This document shows positions 24,743-32,543 of a DNA stretch of 64,000 nt, piece after piece (the first letter of the stretch is position 1; every line of letters starts with the position of its first letter). The position numbers and the translations under genes are program-made. The notes beneath the pieces are model-generated. The model was not told the DNA's origin, did no database searches, and was given only the letters and a program-made list of their open reading frames with translations. Source of the stretch: CAMAUF01 sp046152925 (GTDB taxonomy: Bacteria; Chloroflexota; Dehalococcoidia; Tepidiformales; Tepidiformaceae); contig JBJXFX010000005.1 in the NCBI GenBank assembly GCA_046152925.1, positions 16,092-80,091 on the forward strand, given 5' to 3'.

Positions 24743-25627
24743 CTAAACCCACTCCGCCGCGCGCACGGCCGCAGCCAGGGCGAGCGTGAACGCGGTCGCG
24801 AACACCAACTGCCGGCCAGCGAGGCCAAGGGCGAATCGCACGGAGAACTCGCGGCCCACCGTCAAAAGCGTCACCAGGCAAGGCAAGAGTACGCCGGCCA
24901 GATAAACCGCGACCAACAGGTCTCCCGCGGAAAGGCCTGCAGTCTCGCCGAACAGGAGGATCCCGTCCTTGCGAAGCGCCGAGAGCACGGTCGGGAGAGC
25001 CGCTTCGCCCGGGAGCCCGACCGCCCCGAACGCCGGGCCGAGTGCGTCAGCCACGACGTCCATCGCGCCTGACCAGACGACCAGGGCGGCTGCAAGCGAG
25101 ATGAGCACGAAAATCGGCATGGCCTTCTGGAAGAACTCCAGCACGACGGTGCCCGCGTCCTCCCAAACATCCTTCCAGTTTGGCCTCGTGAGGAATGAGC
25201 GGCCCTCCACGACTGGTACGTTCAGCGGTGATCGCGCCGCCGCGGGAGCCGTGAGGCGGAGGTAGACGAGCGTGCTCAACACGAGGAAGCCCAGATAGGG
25301 CCAAACCAACCAAGGCGACCCGGCCGCCCCAAACACGCTCATCGTTGCGCCCAACTGGTACGAACATGCCGAGCCGAACGCGATCGCCGCGGCGGCCGTC
25401 GGGCGCGTGCAACTGGAGCAGCTGCGTGTGCTGATCACCGCTGGCACGTTGCACCCATACCCCATCAACACTCGCGTCACGTCGCGCCCGTTCAGTCCGA
25501 AGGGCCGGACTAAGGGGTGAAGCGCCAGGCTCATCCGGTCAACCAGGCCCGTGGTCTTGTACACCGCGATCGCCCCCGCGAACAGGATGACCGTCGGCAC
25601 TGCCCAGACGAACAGGAGCGGCCCCAT
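24743..25627 (-). CDS. FeoB-like ferrous iron permease, split from its GTPase
   Basis: A 294-residue polytopic protein corresponding to the gate/core membrane part of FeoB. PFGLNGRDVTRVLMGYGCNV PAV carries the GCNVPA gate motif of FeoB, followed by STRSCSSCTR in place of the usual ATRT. A second gate-like part, VLEFFQKAMPIFVLISLAA then LPTVLSALRKDGILLFGE, follows. About eight hydrophobic segments are present. The PLMSCGARLPVY segment of classical FeoB is replaced by AFGSACSYQLGATMSVF, so this is a divergent branch. It starts 12 bases after the GTPase gene at 25640. Iron(II) uptake is the likely role; Mn(II) or other metals remain possible. Confidence 0.8.
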   Translation of the reverse strand: MGPLLFVWAVPTVILFAGAIAVYKTTGLVDRMSLALHPLVRPFGLNGRDVTRVLMGYGCNVPAVISTRSCSSCTRPTAAAAIAFGSACSYQLGATMSVFGAAGSPWLVWPYLGFLVLSTLVYLRLTAPAAARSPLNVPVVEGRSFLTRPNWKDVWEDAGTVVLEFFQKAMPIFVLISLAAALVVWSGAMDVVADALGPAFGAVGLPGEAALPTVLSALRKDGILLFGETAGLSAGDLLVAVYLAGVLLPCLVTLLTVGREFSVRFALGLAGRQLVFATAFTLALAAAVRAAEWV

Positions 25628-25639
25628 CGTGATCAGGCC

Positions 25640-26371
25640 CTAGTCGCCGGCAAGCACGTCGCGAAGCGGCGAAGGCCACCCGGCGAACGTCGCCGCCGGG
25701 CCTGCCAGCAGCCGCTCGACAAGTGGCTCGGCGAGCCCGGCGAACGCGTTCGCACACCACACCGTCAGCACGGCTGGCACCACCAGCAGCGCGAGCGCGA
25801 GGATCGGGCCAAGCCACCGGTCCTCCAACACGGTCGGCCGAGGCTCGATCCGCCAGCCAACACGCACGACTGGGAGGCGCTCCGGGACCGCCGCCGCCGC
25901 ATCCACAGCCGCGAGTGCGCCTGCGCGATCGGCCTCCGTCAGATTCCGGGCGTCAACCGTGACAAATGGCAATCCGAACGCCCGCGAAAGCCGCTCAACC
26001 GCCTCGCGCGCCCGCGAGTTCTGGGCCACCTTGTCCCAAAACGTCACCACGACGGCTACGCGCTTGCCACGCGCCAGCGGGAGCAACTCGGCAAGGTCCT
26101 CGTCCAAGTGGGTCGCCTGCGCCACCACGAGCACGCGGTCCTCGCCGGCGAGGGCATCGAGCGCCACCTGCGTCGTCCGCGCGTCCAACGCGCGCTCGAT
26201 TCCCGGCGTGTCCACGAACCGCCAATCCGACCCCGGTGGGCCTGCATACACCCGCGACGCGAGCGTGTACCCTGCGAAGTTGACACTCTGGGCGCGGGCG
26301 CCGGTGATCGACCCGACCAGGCGCGACTTCCCGACGCTTTCCTTCCCGATGACAACAACGCTCGATGACAT
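25640..26371 (-). CDS. FeoB-like GTPase domain protein, split from permease
   Basis: A 243-residue protein. VVVIGKESVGKSRLVGSITG is the G1 loop, with GKES rather than the GNPN of FeoB. NFAGYTLASRV corresponds to the FeoB switch I region, FVDTPGIERAL is G3, and VVTFWDKVAQN occupies the G4 position with WDK in place of NKxD. A C-terminal hydrophobic pair of helices at residues ~188-215 anchors it to the membrane. Together with the next gene it recreates the FeoB order, GTPase then permease. It follows the flavoprotein by 5 bases. The changed G4 suggests altered nucleotide specificity. Confidence 0.78.
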   Translation of the reverse strand: MSSSVVVIGKESVGKSRLVGSITGARAQSVNFAGYTLASRVYAGPPGSDWRFVDTPGIERALDARTTQVALDALAGEDRVLVVAQATHLDEDLAELLPLARGKRVAVVVTFWDKVAQNSRAREAVERLSRAFGLPFVTVDARNLTEADRAGALAAVDAAAAVPERLPVVRVGWRIEPRPTVLEDRWLGPILALALLVVPAVLTVWCANAFAGLAEPLVERLLAGPAATFAGWPSPLRDVLAGD

Positions 26372-26376
26372 GGCGG

Positions 26377-27537
26377 TCAGCAGACGCAGTCGGCGGTGCA
26401 GCAGGAAAGGTCATCGAGCCACATCTGGTTTTTCCGGAAGAACTCCAGATAGCTGAGATCCAGACCCATGCGGCGGCCAATCTCAGCCGCGACCACTGCA
26501 AACCGCTGACGGAACTTATAGATGAAGCAGAAGCTGATCTCCTCGTGGCGCACACCGGGGCCGACGAGGAACAAGCCCGGCGTCCGGGTCGACTCGTCGT
26601 GTTCGGAGAGCTCGGGGAGGCCATCCTCGCGCCAATTCCAAAGCTCCGGATGCTGCGCAGCGACCTGCCGGAACCCGGTCGCGAGGATGGGCCGCGTCGC
26701 GCTCCGCCAGCTCCGCCCGTCTTCCGCTTCGAGCGTGAACCCCGCCTCATCCTGCGAGACGCGCGCGATCCGTGTCTCGCCGACGAGCTCGATCCGGCCT
26801 CCACGTTGCGCCGTTTGGAGGCGCTCCTTCGTATAGGGCGAGAGACTGATGCTCGGGTCCGAGCTTTCGTTCGACCAGCGCGCCCGCGCGTCGAACAACG
26901 TGACGCGCTTGCCCTGAAGCCAGAGCGCCGTGGCCGCATCGATCCCGCTCTCGTATCCGCCAATGACGTATGCCTCGTCCCCGGGGAGCTCAGCAAACGA
27001 CACGACCGACGAGTTGTGCACGCAGAGATCGGCCCCAGGGAAGCCCCCGAGGACGGGATTCTGGAATTCACCACCGGCCCAGACGACGAAGCCCGAGCGC
27101 ACTGGCCCGTTCGTCGTCTCCAGGTCGAAGCCGCCCTCCGGCAGGGGCGTAACCGCGTGGACTTCGACGCCCGTCGTGATCGGCTGTTCGAAGTACTCCG
27201 CGACGCGCTCCAAATACGCCGCGTACGCCGCGCCGGCCGGGTGCTCGCTATCCAGGCTGAACCCCGGCGATGTCCCGACAGCGACGGCGTTCAAGTCCAG
27301 CACGCCAAACGAGTTGCTTGGAAACGACGGCGTGATGAACCGCATCTCCTTCGGCCAGCGGCGAAACGAAGCCCCTACCTCATACCGCTCGAGGATTCCG
27401 TACCTCGGCACACCCAGTTGCCCCAAAACGACCCCGAGCCCCACCCCCGCAGCGCCCGCTCCAATCACAATCACGTCCACATCGAAGTTGTCGCCCTGGT
27501 AATCCACGGCTGCCTCGGTAGCCTGCTCACTGGTCAT
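26377..27537 (-). CDS. FAD/NAD(P)-binding flavoprotein with Cys-rich tail in the iron operon
   Basis: A 386-residue two-dinucleotide-binding flavoprotein. VDVIVIGAGAAGVGLGVVLG binds FAD, and EAYVIGGYESGIDAATALWL is the NAD(P)-binding Rossmann motif. RPILATGFR is the late ATG motif, and LFLVGPGVRHEEISFCFIYK closes the FAD site. The final residues, LDDLSCCTADCVC, hold four cysteines, a possible metal site or redox relay. The pattern resembles flavin monooxygenase-like and CzcO-type proteins. In this operon it may reduce Fe(III) or a metal-thiol complex before transport; that is inference. It starts 4 bases after the 187-residue gene. Confidence 0.78.
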   Translation of the reverse strand: MTSEQATEAAVDYQGDNFDVDVIVIGAGAAGVGLGVVLGQLGVPRYGILERYEVGASFRRWPKEMRFITPSFPSNSFGVLDLNAVAVGTSPGFSLDSEHPAGAAYAAYLERVAEYFEQPITTGVEVHAVTPLPEGGFDLETTNGPVRSGFVVWAGGEFQNPVLGGFPGADLCVHNSSVVSFAELPGDEAYVIGGYESGIDAATALWLQGKRVTLFDARARWSNESSDPSISLSPYTKERLQTAQRGGRIELVGETRIARVSQDEAGFTLEAEDGRSWRSATRPILATGFRQVAAQHPELWNWREDGLPELSEHDESTRTPGLFLVGPGVRHEEISFCFIYKFRQRFAVVAAEIGRRMGLDLSYLEFFRKNQMWLDDLSCCTADCVC

Positions 27538-27541
27538 TCGC

Positions 27542-28105
27542 TCACTCTCCAATCCGCAAAACCGCCTCTGCCAGACCGGCCCACGCGTCTGCCACATCTT
27601 CTGGACGCGAAACCGCCTGAGGCCACCGCAGCGCTTCGCTGCGGTGCGCCGGTTCCACCGTCGCCGCGACCCATGCCTCGTACTCGGCCACCCAACAACA
27701 GAAGTCCTTGAGCGCCCGGCGGACCCAGGCGAAGTCGTCCGCCTCGCTCTCCCGTAGCGCGAGGTCATCGGGGAAGAACGCCGCCGCCGGCACGCCGCCG
27801 ACAATCACCCGGGGCACAAACTGGTACCGGTTCAGGTGGATGCCACGTCCATCGCCGGCGACGTAGGCCGCACCAGAGCCCCACAGTGCGATCCGCGACC
27901 CAGACCCGTCACGACCGTCGTAGCGACGGCCCTTGCCCTCCGCGTCGGCCACGCGCGCCAGGCCAAATGCGCTGAGCAGATTTCCAGCGGGCCGGACGAT
28001 ATCCCGGCCCCAAAGGAAGCACTGCTGATGGATCAGCCGCCGCCCCTCGACGGCCACGTCCGGGGGAAAACAGACGGTCTGCGGTATCGGGGCGGCGGCT
28101 GACAT
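27542..28105 (-). CDS. unknown protein, first gene of the split-FeoB operon
   Basis: A 187-residue soluble protein that I cannot place in a named family. The most distinctive block is LIHQQCFLWGRDIVRPAGNL, followed by aromatic, glycine-rich strands (GIHLNRYQFVPRVIVGGVP) and DFCCWVAEYEAWVAATV near the C-terminus. The cysteines in QQC and FCC could bind metal. Being first after a Fur-box-like palindrome and 4 bases before a flavoprotein gene, it probably works in iron handling. ATG 28105 is chosen because an earlier ATG would place the start inside the palindrome. Confidence 0.72.
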   Translation of the reverse strand: MSAAAPIPQTVCFPPDVAVEGRRLIHQQCFLWGRDIVRPAGNLLSAFGLARVADAEGKGRRYDGRDGSGSRIALWGSGAAYVAGDGRGIHLNRYQFVPRVIVGGVPAAAFFPDDLALRESEADDFAWVRRALKDFCCWVAEYEAWVAATVEPAHRSEALRWPQAVSRPEDVADAWAGLAEAVLRIGE

Positions 28106-28110
28106 GGTTA

Positions 28111-28125
28111 TGATACTAAGTATCA
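28111..28125. promoter_or_regulatory. Fur-box-like palindrome before the split-FeoB operon
   Basis: TGATACTAAGTATCA is a perfect 7-1-7 inverted repeat; one more pair extends it to 17 bp (28110-28126). The Fur 7-1-7 consensus TGATAATNATTATCA differs by one symmetric base in each arm. It ends 5 bases before the first ATG and overlaps the only -10-like hexamers (TATCAT, GATACT), so a bound regulator would block transcription. A DtxR/MntR-type regulator is an alternative reader. Confidence 0.65.
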
Positions 28126-28155
28126 TTGATAGTCAGTGTCAAACTCTGCCCGCGT

Positions 28156-29868
28156 TCAGGTCCGCGCGTTCCGCAGATGGCTCCCGACGTAGCCGACCAC
28201 CCATCGCTGACGCGCGCTATCCCATTCGAAATGGATGCGAAGACAGTTCGCCGGGTCAAAGTCGGTCCCAAGCTTCAAATGCGCCTCCATCAGGACACGC
28301 TCGCCCTGGTAGGAGAACCGGTAGTCGTCTTCGAACCGCGCTTCAGCCGTGTCGCTCAGGTGAGGGGCATACTTCAAACCATACTCGGCGAAGGCATCTT
28401 GAAGGCGCTGGCCGAGAGACGCCTCCGTGGCGCGCGCAAGCGCCACGGCGTCCATCGCCGCCAGCGCGTCGTACACCCGGCCCGGATACCGGTACGTCGA
28501 ACGTCGCGCGCTCCGCATTGCGGATGGCAGAAAGTGCAGTTGGCCGAACCCTCGCGCCTCCTTGACCGCCTCTTCTACCGACCGCAACCGGCGCTGGTCA
28601 CGGTTCGTCGCATCGTCAGCCTCGGGCGCATACGCTGCATCCAGCCGCCGCATCACGTCGTTGAGCCGTGCCTCCAACATGCCGATCCGCTGCTCCTGCT
28701 CGGCGAGCAGGTCGAGGAGGTGGTCGTCGCGCTCGGCCGGCCACCGGCCCGCGGCTTCGGGCACTGCGCCGCCGCCCGTTCCTTGCGCGTCTGCCGCAAC
28801 GCCCGCTTCCTGAGGCAGCCCAACCTGCGCCTCTTCCAGCTCCAGCGGCGCCGCCTCGGAAGCAGGCGGCACCGTGAGATCAGACGGAATCGGCGAGGGG
28901 ACAGCGGGCGCCGGAGGGCTCGGAAAGAGCCGCTCCCAGCGCTGGACCAACGCCCCCACCATGTCCCCCTCCGGGGCGGCGGATGGACGCGCCTCCCCGA
29001 GCGCCGTCACCGCCGGGCCGGGCCGATCCCGTCGACCTGTCGCCAACCAGAGGGGGCCCGAGGCCGGCAACTCCTCCAAGGCGGCCCGGCAAAGCCGGTC
29101 CACGACTCTGCTCAGCGTCGCCGGCCCTTCCAACTCGATGTTCCAGGGCAGGAAGATCGGGTGGCGGTATGGGTCGTCGCGCACCGGATCACAGCCGGGC
29201 CAGTAGATCCGGACGCCACCGTCGAAGCAGCTAAAGAGTTGGCCGACTTCGGCTGAGAGCGCGAGCGAGGTTGCCTTGTCCGCCAGCACCGAGACGTTGG
29301 CCAGGCCAGCGACCGCCGCAGCCACCTGGCCTGGGTCAAGCAGTGTCTTTCCGCTCGCGTTACGTCGTGTAATGAGCACCGTCGGCACGGTGCGGGCGGC
29401 GTCGACCAGATAATGCGCCAGGAACCGCGCCGTCGCCTCGTCGTACTCCGCGGGCGTCGTCCCCAGCGGGTCGCCAAGTTGCCCCGCCGAGTACGGCGCC
29501 AAAAGCGCCTCCACCACAGCGGGCGCCTGCGCAAAGTGCGTGCGCGTCCCAGCCGCTGGCGAGGTGCGCGCCGTCACGTGTACTTCGACCTCCTCGCCAG
29601 CGGTCGCCAACCGCACCTCGAACGACCCAGCCGGCCCCGGCGGCCGCAACGGGGCGGCCAGTCGCCATTGGGCGAGCCGTTCTTGGCGATGCCCCTCCAC
29701 GCGCACCACTTGCCCGTGACCCGCAGGCCATTCCCCACGCAACGGCACGACGGACTCCGAAACGTCCGCCACCTTGAGCACCTCGCGGGCCAGAGCGTCC
29801 AGCAGCGCCGTGCCTGCCAAGCCTTCAGGCCCCTGAACCACGAACAACGTTGAGTAGCGCTCGCTCAC
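28156..29868 (-). CDS. unknown 570-residue protein with FDGGVRIYWPG motif
   Basis: A large cytoplasmic protein of no family I can name. Its central block reads LADKATSLALSAEVGQLFSC then FDGGVRIYWPGCDP, a motif I associate with uncharacterised proteins. A proline-rich linker at ~335-370 and a coiled coil at ~395-450 (LLAEQEQRIGMLEARLNDVM) follow. The C-terminal domain (YAPHLSDTAEARFEDDYRFS, then LRIHFEWDSARQRWVVGYVG) is compact and could be enzymatic. The start is GTG 29868 with GGAAGGG upstream. A two-domain plan joined by a coil is seen in some defence proteins, but no defence neighbours are present. Confidence 0.7.
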   Translation of the reverse strand: MSERYSTLFVVQGPEGLAGTALLDALAREVLKVADVSESVVPLRGEWPAGHGQVVRVEGHRQERLAQWRLAAPLRPPGPAGSFEVRLATAGEEVEVHVTARTSPAAGTRTHFAQAPAVVEALLAPYSAGQLGDPLGTTPAEYDEATARFLAHYLVDAARTVPTVLITRRNASGKTLLDPGQVAAAVAGLANVSVLADKATSLALSAEVGQLFSCFDGGVRIYWPGCDPVRDDPYRHPIFLPWNIELEGPATLSRVVDRLCRAALEELPASGPLWLATGRRDRPGPAVTALGEARPSAAPEGDMVGALVQRWERLFPSPPAPAVPSPIPSDLTVPPASEAAPLELEEAQVGLPQEAGVAADAQGTGGGAVPEAAGRWPAERDDHLLDLLAEQEQRIGMLEARLNDVMRRLDAAYAPEADDATNRDQRRLRSVEEAVKEARGFGQLHFLPSAMRSARRSTYRYPGRVYDALAAMDAVALARATEASLGQRLQDAFAEYGLKYAPHLSDTAEARFEDDYRFSYQGERVLMEAHLKLGTDFDPANCLRIHFEWDSARQRWVVGYVGSHLRNART

Positions 29869-29916
29869 TGTGGCCCTTCCAGATGAGGACTTGCCATCCC
29901 GCCAAGCATCGCTCGC

Positions 29917-30756
29917 CTACGACGCCTGGAACACCCGCTTCCCTTCCAGCCTCACGATTCGCCCCGATCCCGGATGCGGCCAATGTCCCGCCAAGAACAG
30001 CGAGCCGCTCGCCACCGCCTCGTTGAACAGCCGCTCGCGCGAACGTGTCGACATCATCGGGTCCGCGTCGACGCCCGGCGACCAATCCGGGTGGTCGAGT
30101 TGCACCGGGTGGTGGCTCGCGTCTCCCACGATGATCGCCCGCTCGCCCGCGGAGTAAATGCCGATGCCGACGTGGCCAGGCGTGTGGCCCGCCGCCGGCA
30201 CGAACGTCAAGTTCGCATCAATCGCCTGCTCCGAGTAGGCGAAGTCCAGCCGCCCCGAGCTCTCCAAAGGCAGCACCGTGGGGCGCAGATGGGGGTGCGA
30301 AGGGTCCTCGATAAAGCGCGGCTGCGTCCAGTACTCCCACTCCACCCGCTGGACGAGCCAACGCGCCTTTGGGAAAAAGAACCGCGGGTTCCCCGCCTCA
30401 TCGTCGACCGTGTTCCAGCCCGTGTGGTCGATGTGCAGGTGCGTGTTCACGATCAGGTCGATCTCGCCCGGCTCGACCCCGGCGTCGCGCAGTGCGTCGT
30501 CGAGGTGGCCGGGCGGAAAGCCCTGCCGCCGCCGGTTGCCCAGGCCCGTGTCAACGAGCACATTCTTGCCCTCCGAACGCAGCAGGTAACACGTGATCGC
30601 GACCTCGAACAGGCCGCGCGGGTCCGTGATGAGGTGGGCGTATTCGCTCAGGAACTGCTCGGCGTAGTCCGGAAAGAAGTGCCTCGGGTTCATCAGCAGC
30701 TTGCAGTCGAGCAGAGGCAGGATCTCGACGTTGCCGACGCGGATCGGTGTGGCCAT
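29917..30756 (-). CDS. MBL-fold metallo-hydrolase
   Basis: A 279-residue metallo-beta-lactamase fold protein. LIVNTHLHIDHTGWNTVDDE holds the zinc motif HxHxDH. Later ligands lie in AAGHTPGHVGIGIYSAGERA and in GDASHHPVQLDHPDWSPG, and the last strand is LFLAGHWPHPGSGRIVRLEG. The pattern fits lactonases and quorum-quenching-type hydrolases (AHL lactonase-like), although the substrate is unknown. GAAGGAGCG before ATG 30756 gives the ribosome binding site; an in-frame upstream extension is not conserved. A decayed copy of its C-terminus is at 24587. Confidence 0.88.
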   Translation of the reverse strand: MATPIRVGNVEILPLLDCKLLMNPRHFFPDYAEQFLSEYAHLITDPRGLFEVAITCYLLRSEGKNVLVDTGLGNRRRQGFPPGHLDDALRDAGVEPGEIDLIVNTHLHIDHTGWNTVDDEAGNPRFFFPKARWLVQRVEWEYWTQPRFIEDPSHPHLRPTVLPLESSGRLDFAYSEQAIDANLTFVPAAGHTPGHVGIGIYSAGERAIIVGDASHHPVQLDHPDWSPGVDADPMMSTRSRERLFNEAVASGSLFLAGHWPHPGSGRIVRLEGKRVFQAS

Positions 30757-30778
30757 GGCGACGCTCCTTCGGGAGGCC

Positions 30779-30784
30779 AGTATA
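30779..30784 (-). promoter_or_regulatory. -10 element TATACT before the MBL-fold gene
   Basis: TATACT lies 22 bases before the ATG at 30756, and a Shine-Dalgarno sequence lies between. It matches the ispH element TATACTGG. Confidence 0.35.
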
Positions 30785-30815
30785 GGCCCCGCCCTCCCCT
30801 CCGAGCCGATGCCGG

Positions 30816-31556
30816 TTAAACCAGCGGCCAAGGGTAGGAGCGGTGCGGCCCCGGCGCGGGAAACGTCCGGGTCGCGAGCAGTTTGGCCGCCCGCTGGATC
30901 AGCGCCGAGACCTCTGCCGGCGCCAGCAACTCGGCGAGGGGCAAGACCGCGTCGTCCGCCGCTCGAAGCCTGTCGTGGAGGCCCGCGACGTCCTCCAGCA
31001 TCGCCTTCGGGATCCGCTCCTCAGCCCAGTCCCAGATCACCGTCCGCATCTTGTAGACATCGTGGAAGCAGAGCCCGTGGTCGATCCCCCAGATGTGGCC
31101 CTCTTCGTCAAGCAGACAGTGCCCGCCCTTCCGGTCGGCGTTGTTCGCGAGGTAATCAAACACCGCCATCCGCTTCAGCTGCGGCACGAGCTCGGGCGCC
31201 TCGCGCTGCTCGAAAAAGTGCGACTTCGGGTCGTGACGGATATACAGCTGGAGCGAGCCCACACCCTGTGGCCCCTCCACGCGCACCACCGTCGGCGGCA
31301 CCACCGGCCATTCGAGGATCCGCGAAAGCCGGTAGGCGGCCACTTCCCGCTGGAAGAGCGTCCCATCCGGAAAATCCCAGAGCGGGTTCTCGCCGCGGCG
31401 CGGCTTATAGACCGCCGTAAGCGTTTGTTCGCCCGCGCAAAGCTGCGCCAGGAAGACGTAGTTCGACGAGTACCACAGCGGCCGGCTGTCCTGAAACTCC
31501 CCCTCGCGGAGCAGCGTCTCTGCCTCTTCGAAGCCCACCGATGCCTCAGCCGTCAC
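30816..31556 (-). CDS. SCO1664-family (PI3/4-kinase-like) protein
   Basis: A 246-residue protein of the SCO1664/TIGR03843 family. NYVFLAQLCAGEQTLTAVYK then PRRGENPLWDFPDGTLFQRE is the conserved opening, with the nucleotide-binding lysine in AVYKP. LKRMAVFDYLANNADRKGGH then CLLDEEGHIWGIDHGLCFH is the kinase-like catalytic NADRK/DHGL core. Members occur in Actinobacteria and Chloroflexota, often with unknown partners. GTG 31556 has TATGCT exactly 6 bases upstream and no ribosome binding site, so it is probably leaderless. Confidence 0.87.
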   Translation of the reverse strand: MTAEASVGFEEAETLLREGEFQDSRPLWYSSNYVFLAQLCAGEQTLTAVYKPRRGENPLWDFPDGTLFQREVAAYRLSRILEWPVVPPTVVRVEGPQGVGSLQLYIRHDPKSHFFEQREAPELVPQLKRMAVFDYLANNADRKGGHCLLDEEGHIWGIDHGLCFHDVYKMRTVIWDWAEERIPKAMLEDVAGLHDRLRAADDAVLPLAELLAPAEVSALIQRAAKLLATRTFPAPGPHRSYPWPLV

Positions 31557-31562
31557 CCGGCC

Positions 31563-31568
31563 AGCATA
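31563..31568 (-). promoter_or_regulatory. TATGCT -10, leaderless start of the SCO1664-family gene
   Basis: The hexamer ends 6 bases before the GTG start at 31556. The 6-base gap is GC-only and offers no Shine-Dalgarno. Confidence 0.45.
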
Positions 31569-31591
31569 CGGGATCGCGCGCGCCCCGGGGC

Positions 31592-32398
31592 TTAAATCGG
31601 CACGATCACGGCGCGGCGATGTCGATCCCGGTCATACGTCACGTCATAGCGGACGCCGATCTCGCGCAGCATCCAATACGCCTCGATCACACAGACCTTG
31701 CCATCGACGATCCGGCACCAATACGCCGCCCGCGGCCGGCTCGGGTCGATCGCAACCTCGACCAGCGCGTCATGTTCGCCAGCGACGACGTTCGTCACCC
31801 GCTGGACCCCGAAGGCCGGTCGAGGCAGGGCCGCGAACAGGGCACAAATCGCGTCGGGCCCGCTCGCGAGGCCAAAGACGCCGTCGATCAGCGCTGGCTT
31901 GGCGTGGAGCTGGGCCTTCGCCCCTTCGGCATCGCCCGAAACGAGCGCCGTCAGCAGCGCCTCAGCTGTGCGCGCTGTGCCGCTCGCACTGCCGCCGCGG
32001 TAGCCGAGCGCATTATCCATGGCCGCGTTCGCCGGCTTGTCGAACTCGACGTCCCGAAGCATGCCGTAGAGCCGCCGCGATTGGACGCCCCCCGCTTCGA
32101 AGTCCATCACTTCCACGACGCGCTGCGTGAACGGCCGCCAGTCGTACCCCTTGGCCGCGATCGTCGCGCGGCAGGCCACTTTGTCGTCCTGCTCAATCGT
32201 CTCCAGGGCGTCGTAGCTGCAGTCGGCGTAGTCGCGATGAAATTCGCGATGCCAGTCGCCGACGTTGACCGAGCCGTGCAGGGTCGGCCCGCGAAACGAC
32301 ATGAAGGTCACATCGGGGTTGTGCCGCGCCTCGATCTCGGCGAAGCGGTCGAAGTTGATCGCCGTGAGAAGCGCACTGGCGGCGTCGGAATTGCTCAT
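31592..32398 (-). CDS. protein with two NTF2/SnoaL-like domains
   Basis: A 268-residue protein with two cone-fold domains in tandem. The first runs from FDRFAEIEARHNPDVTFMSF to RVVEVMDFEAGGVQSRRLYG. The second starts after TARTAEALLTALVSGDAEGA with INDGVFGL-like strands and ends VEAYWMLREIGVRYDVTYDR. SnoaL-like domains carry out isomerase, hydrolase or binding roles; no catalytic residues can be assigned here. It lies 35 bases upstream of the SCO1664-family gene on the same strand. TACAAT at about 33 bases before ATG is part of a 23-bp element shared with 9703. Confidence 0.78.
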   Translation of the reverse strand: MSNSDAASALLTAINFDRFAEIEARHNPDVTFMSFRGPTLHGSVNVGDWHREFHRDYADCSYDALETIEQDDKVACRATIAAKGYDWRPFTQRVVEVMDFEAGGVQSRRLYGMLRDVEFDKPANAAMDNALGYRGGSASGTARTAEALLTALVSGDAEGAKAQLHAKPALIDGVFGLASGPDAICALFAALPRPAFGVQRVTNVVAGEHDALVEVAIDPSRPRAAYWCRIVDGKVCVIEAYWMLREIGVRYDVTYDRDRHRRAVIVPI

Positions 32399-32429
32399 GC
32401 GCGCGAAGACACCTGCGTTGGATTGCGCC

Positions 32430-32452
32430 CGCGATTGTACCTTCCGTCACGA
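32430..32452 (-). promoter_or_regulatory. second copy of the 23-bp upstream element
   Basis: On the minus strand this reads ATTCGTGACGG then AAGGTACAATCG, with TACAAT as a possible -10. It agrees at 21 of 23 positions with 9703-9725 and lies at the same distance from its gene start. Confidence 0.45.
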
Positions 32453-32460
32453 ATAGGCGC

Positions 32461-32489
32461 TTGGATGGGCAGGCGGGCCAGGCTACGAT
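32461..32489 (+). promoter_or_regulatory. sigma-70-type promoter TTGGAT-N17-TACGAT
   Basis: TTGGAT (32461-32466) and TACGAT (32484-32489) have the ideal 17-base spacer and lie ~55 bases before the ATG at 32544. A GGCCAGGC/GCCTGGCC inverted repeat (32476-32507) straddles the -10 and could form an operator or a leader hairpin. Confidence 0.5.
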
Positions 32490-32543
32490 GGTCGGGCCCG
32501 CCTGGCCTCACATTCTATTGCCGGCGGCAGGAGTAAGTGGGAA

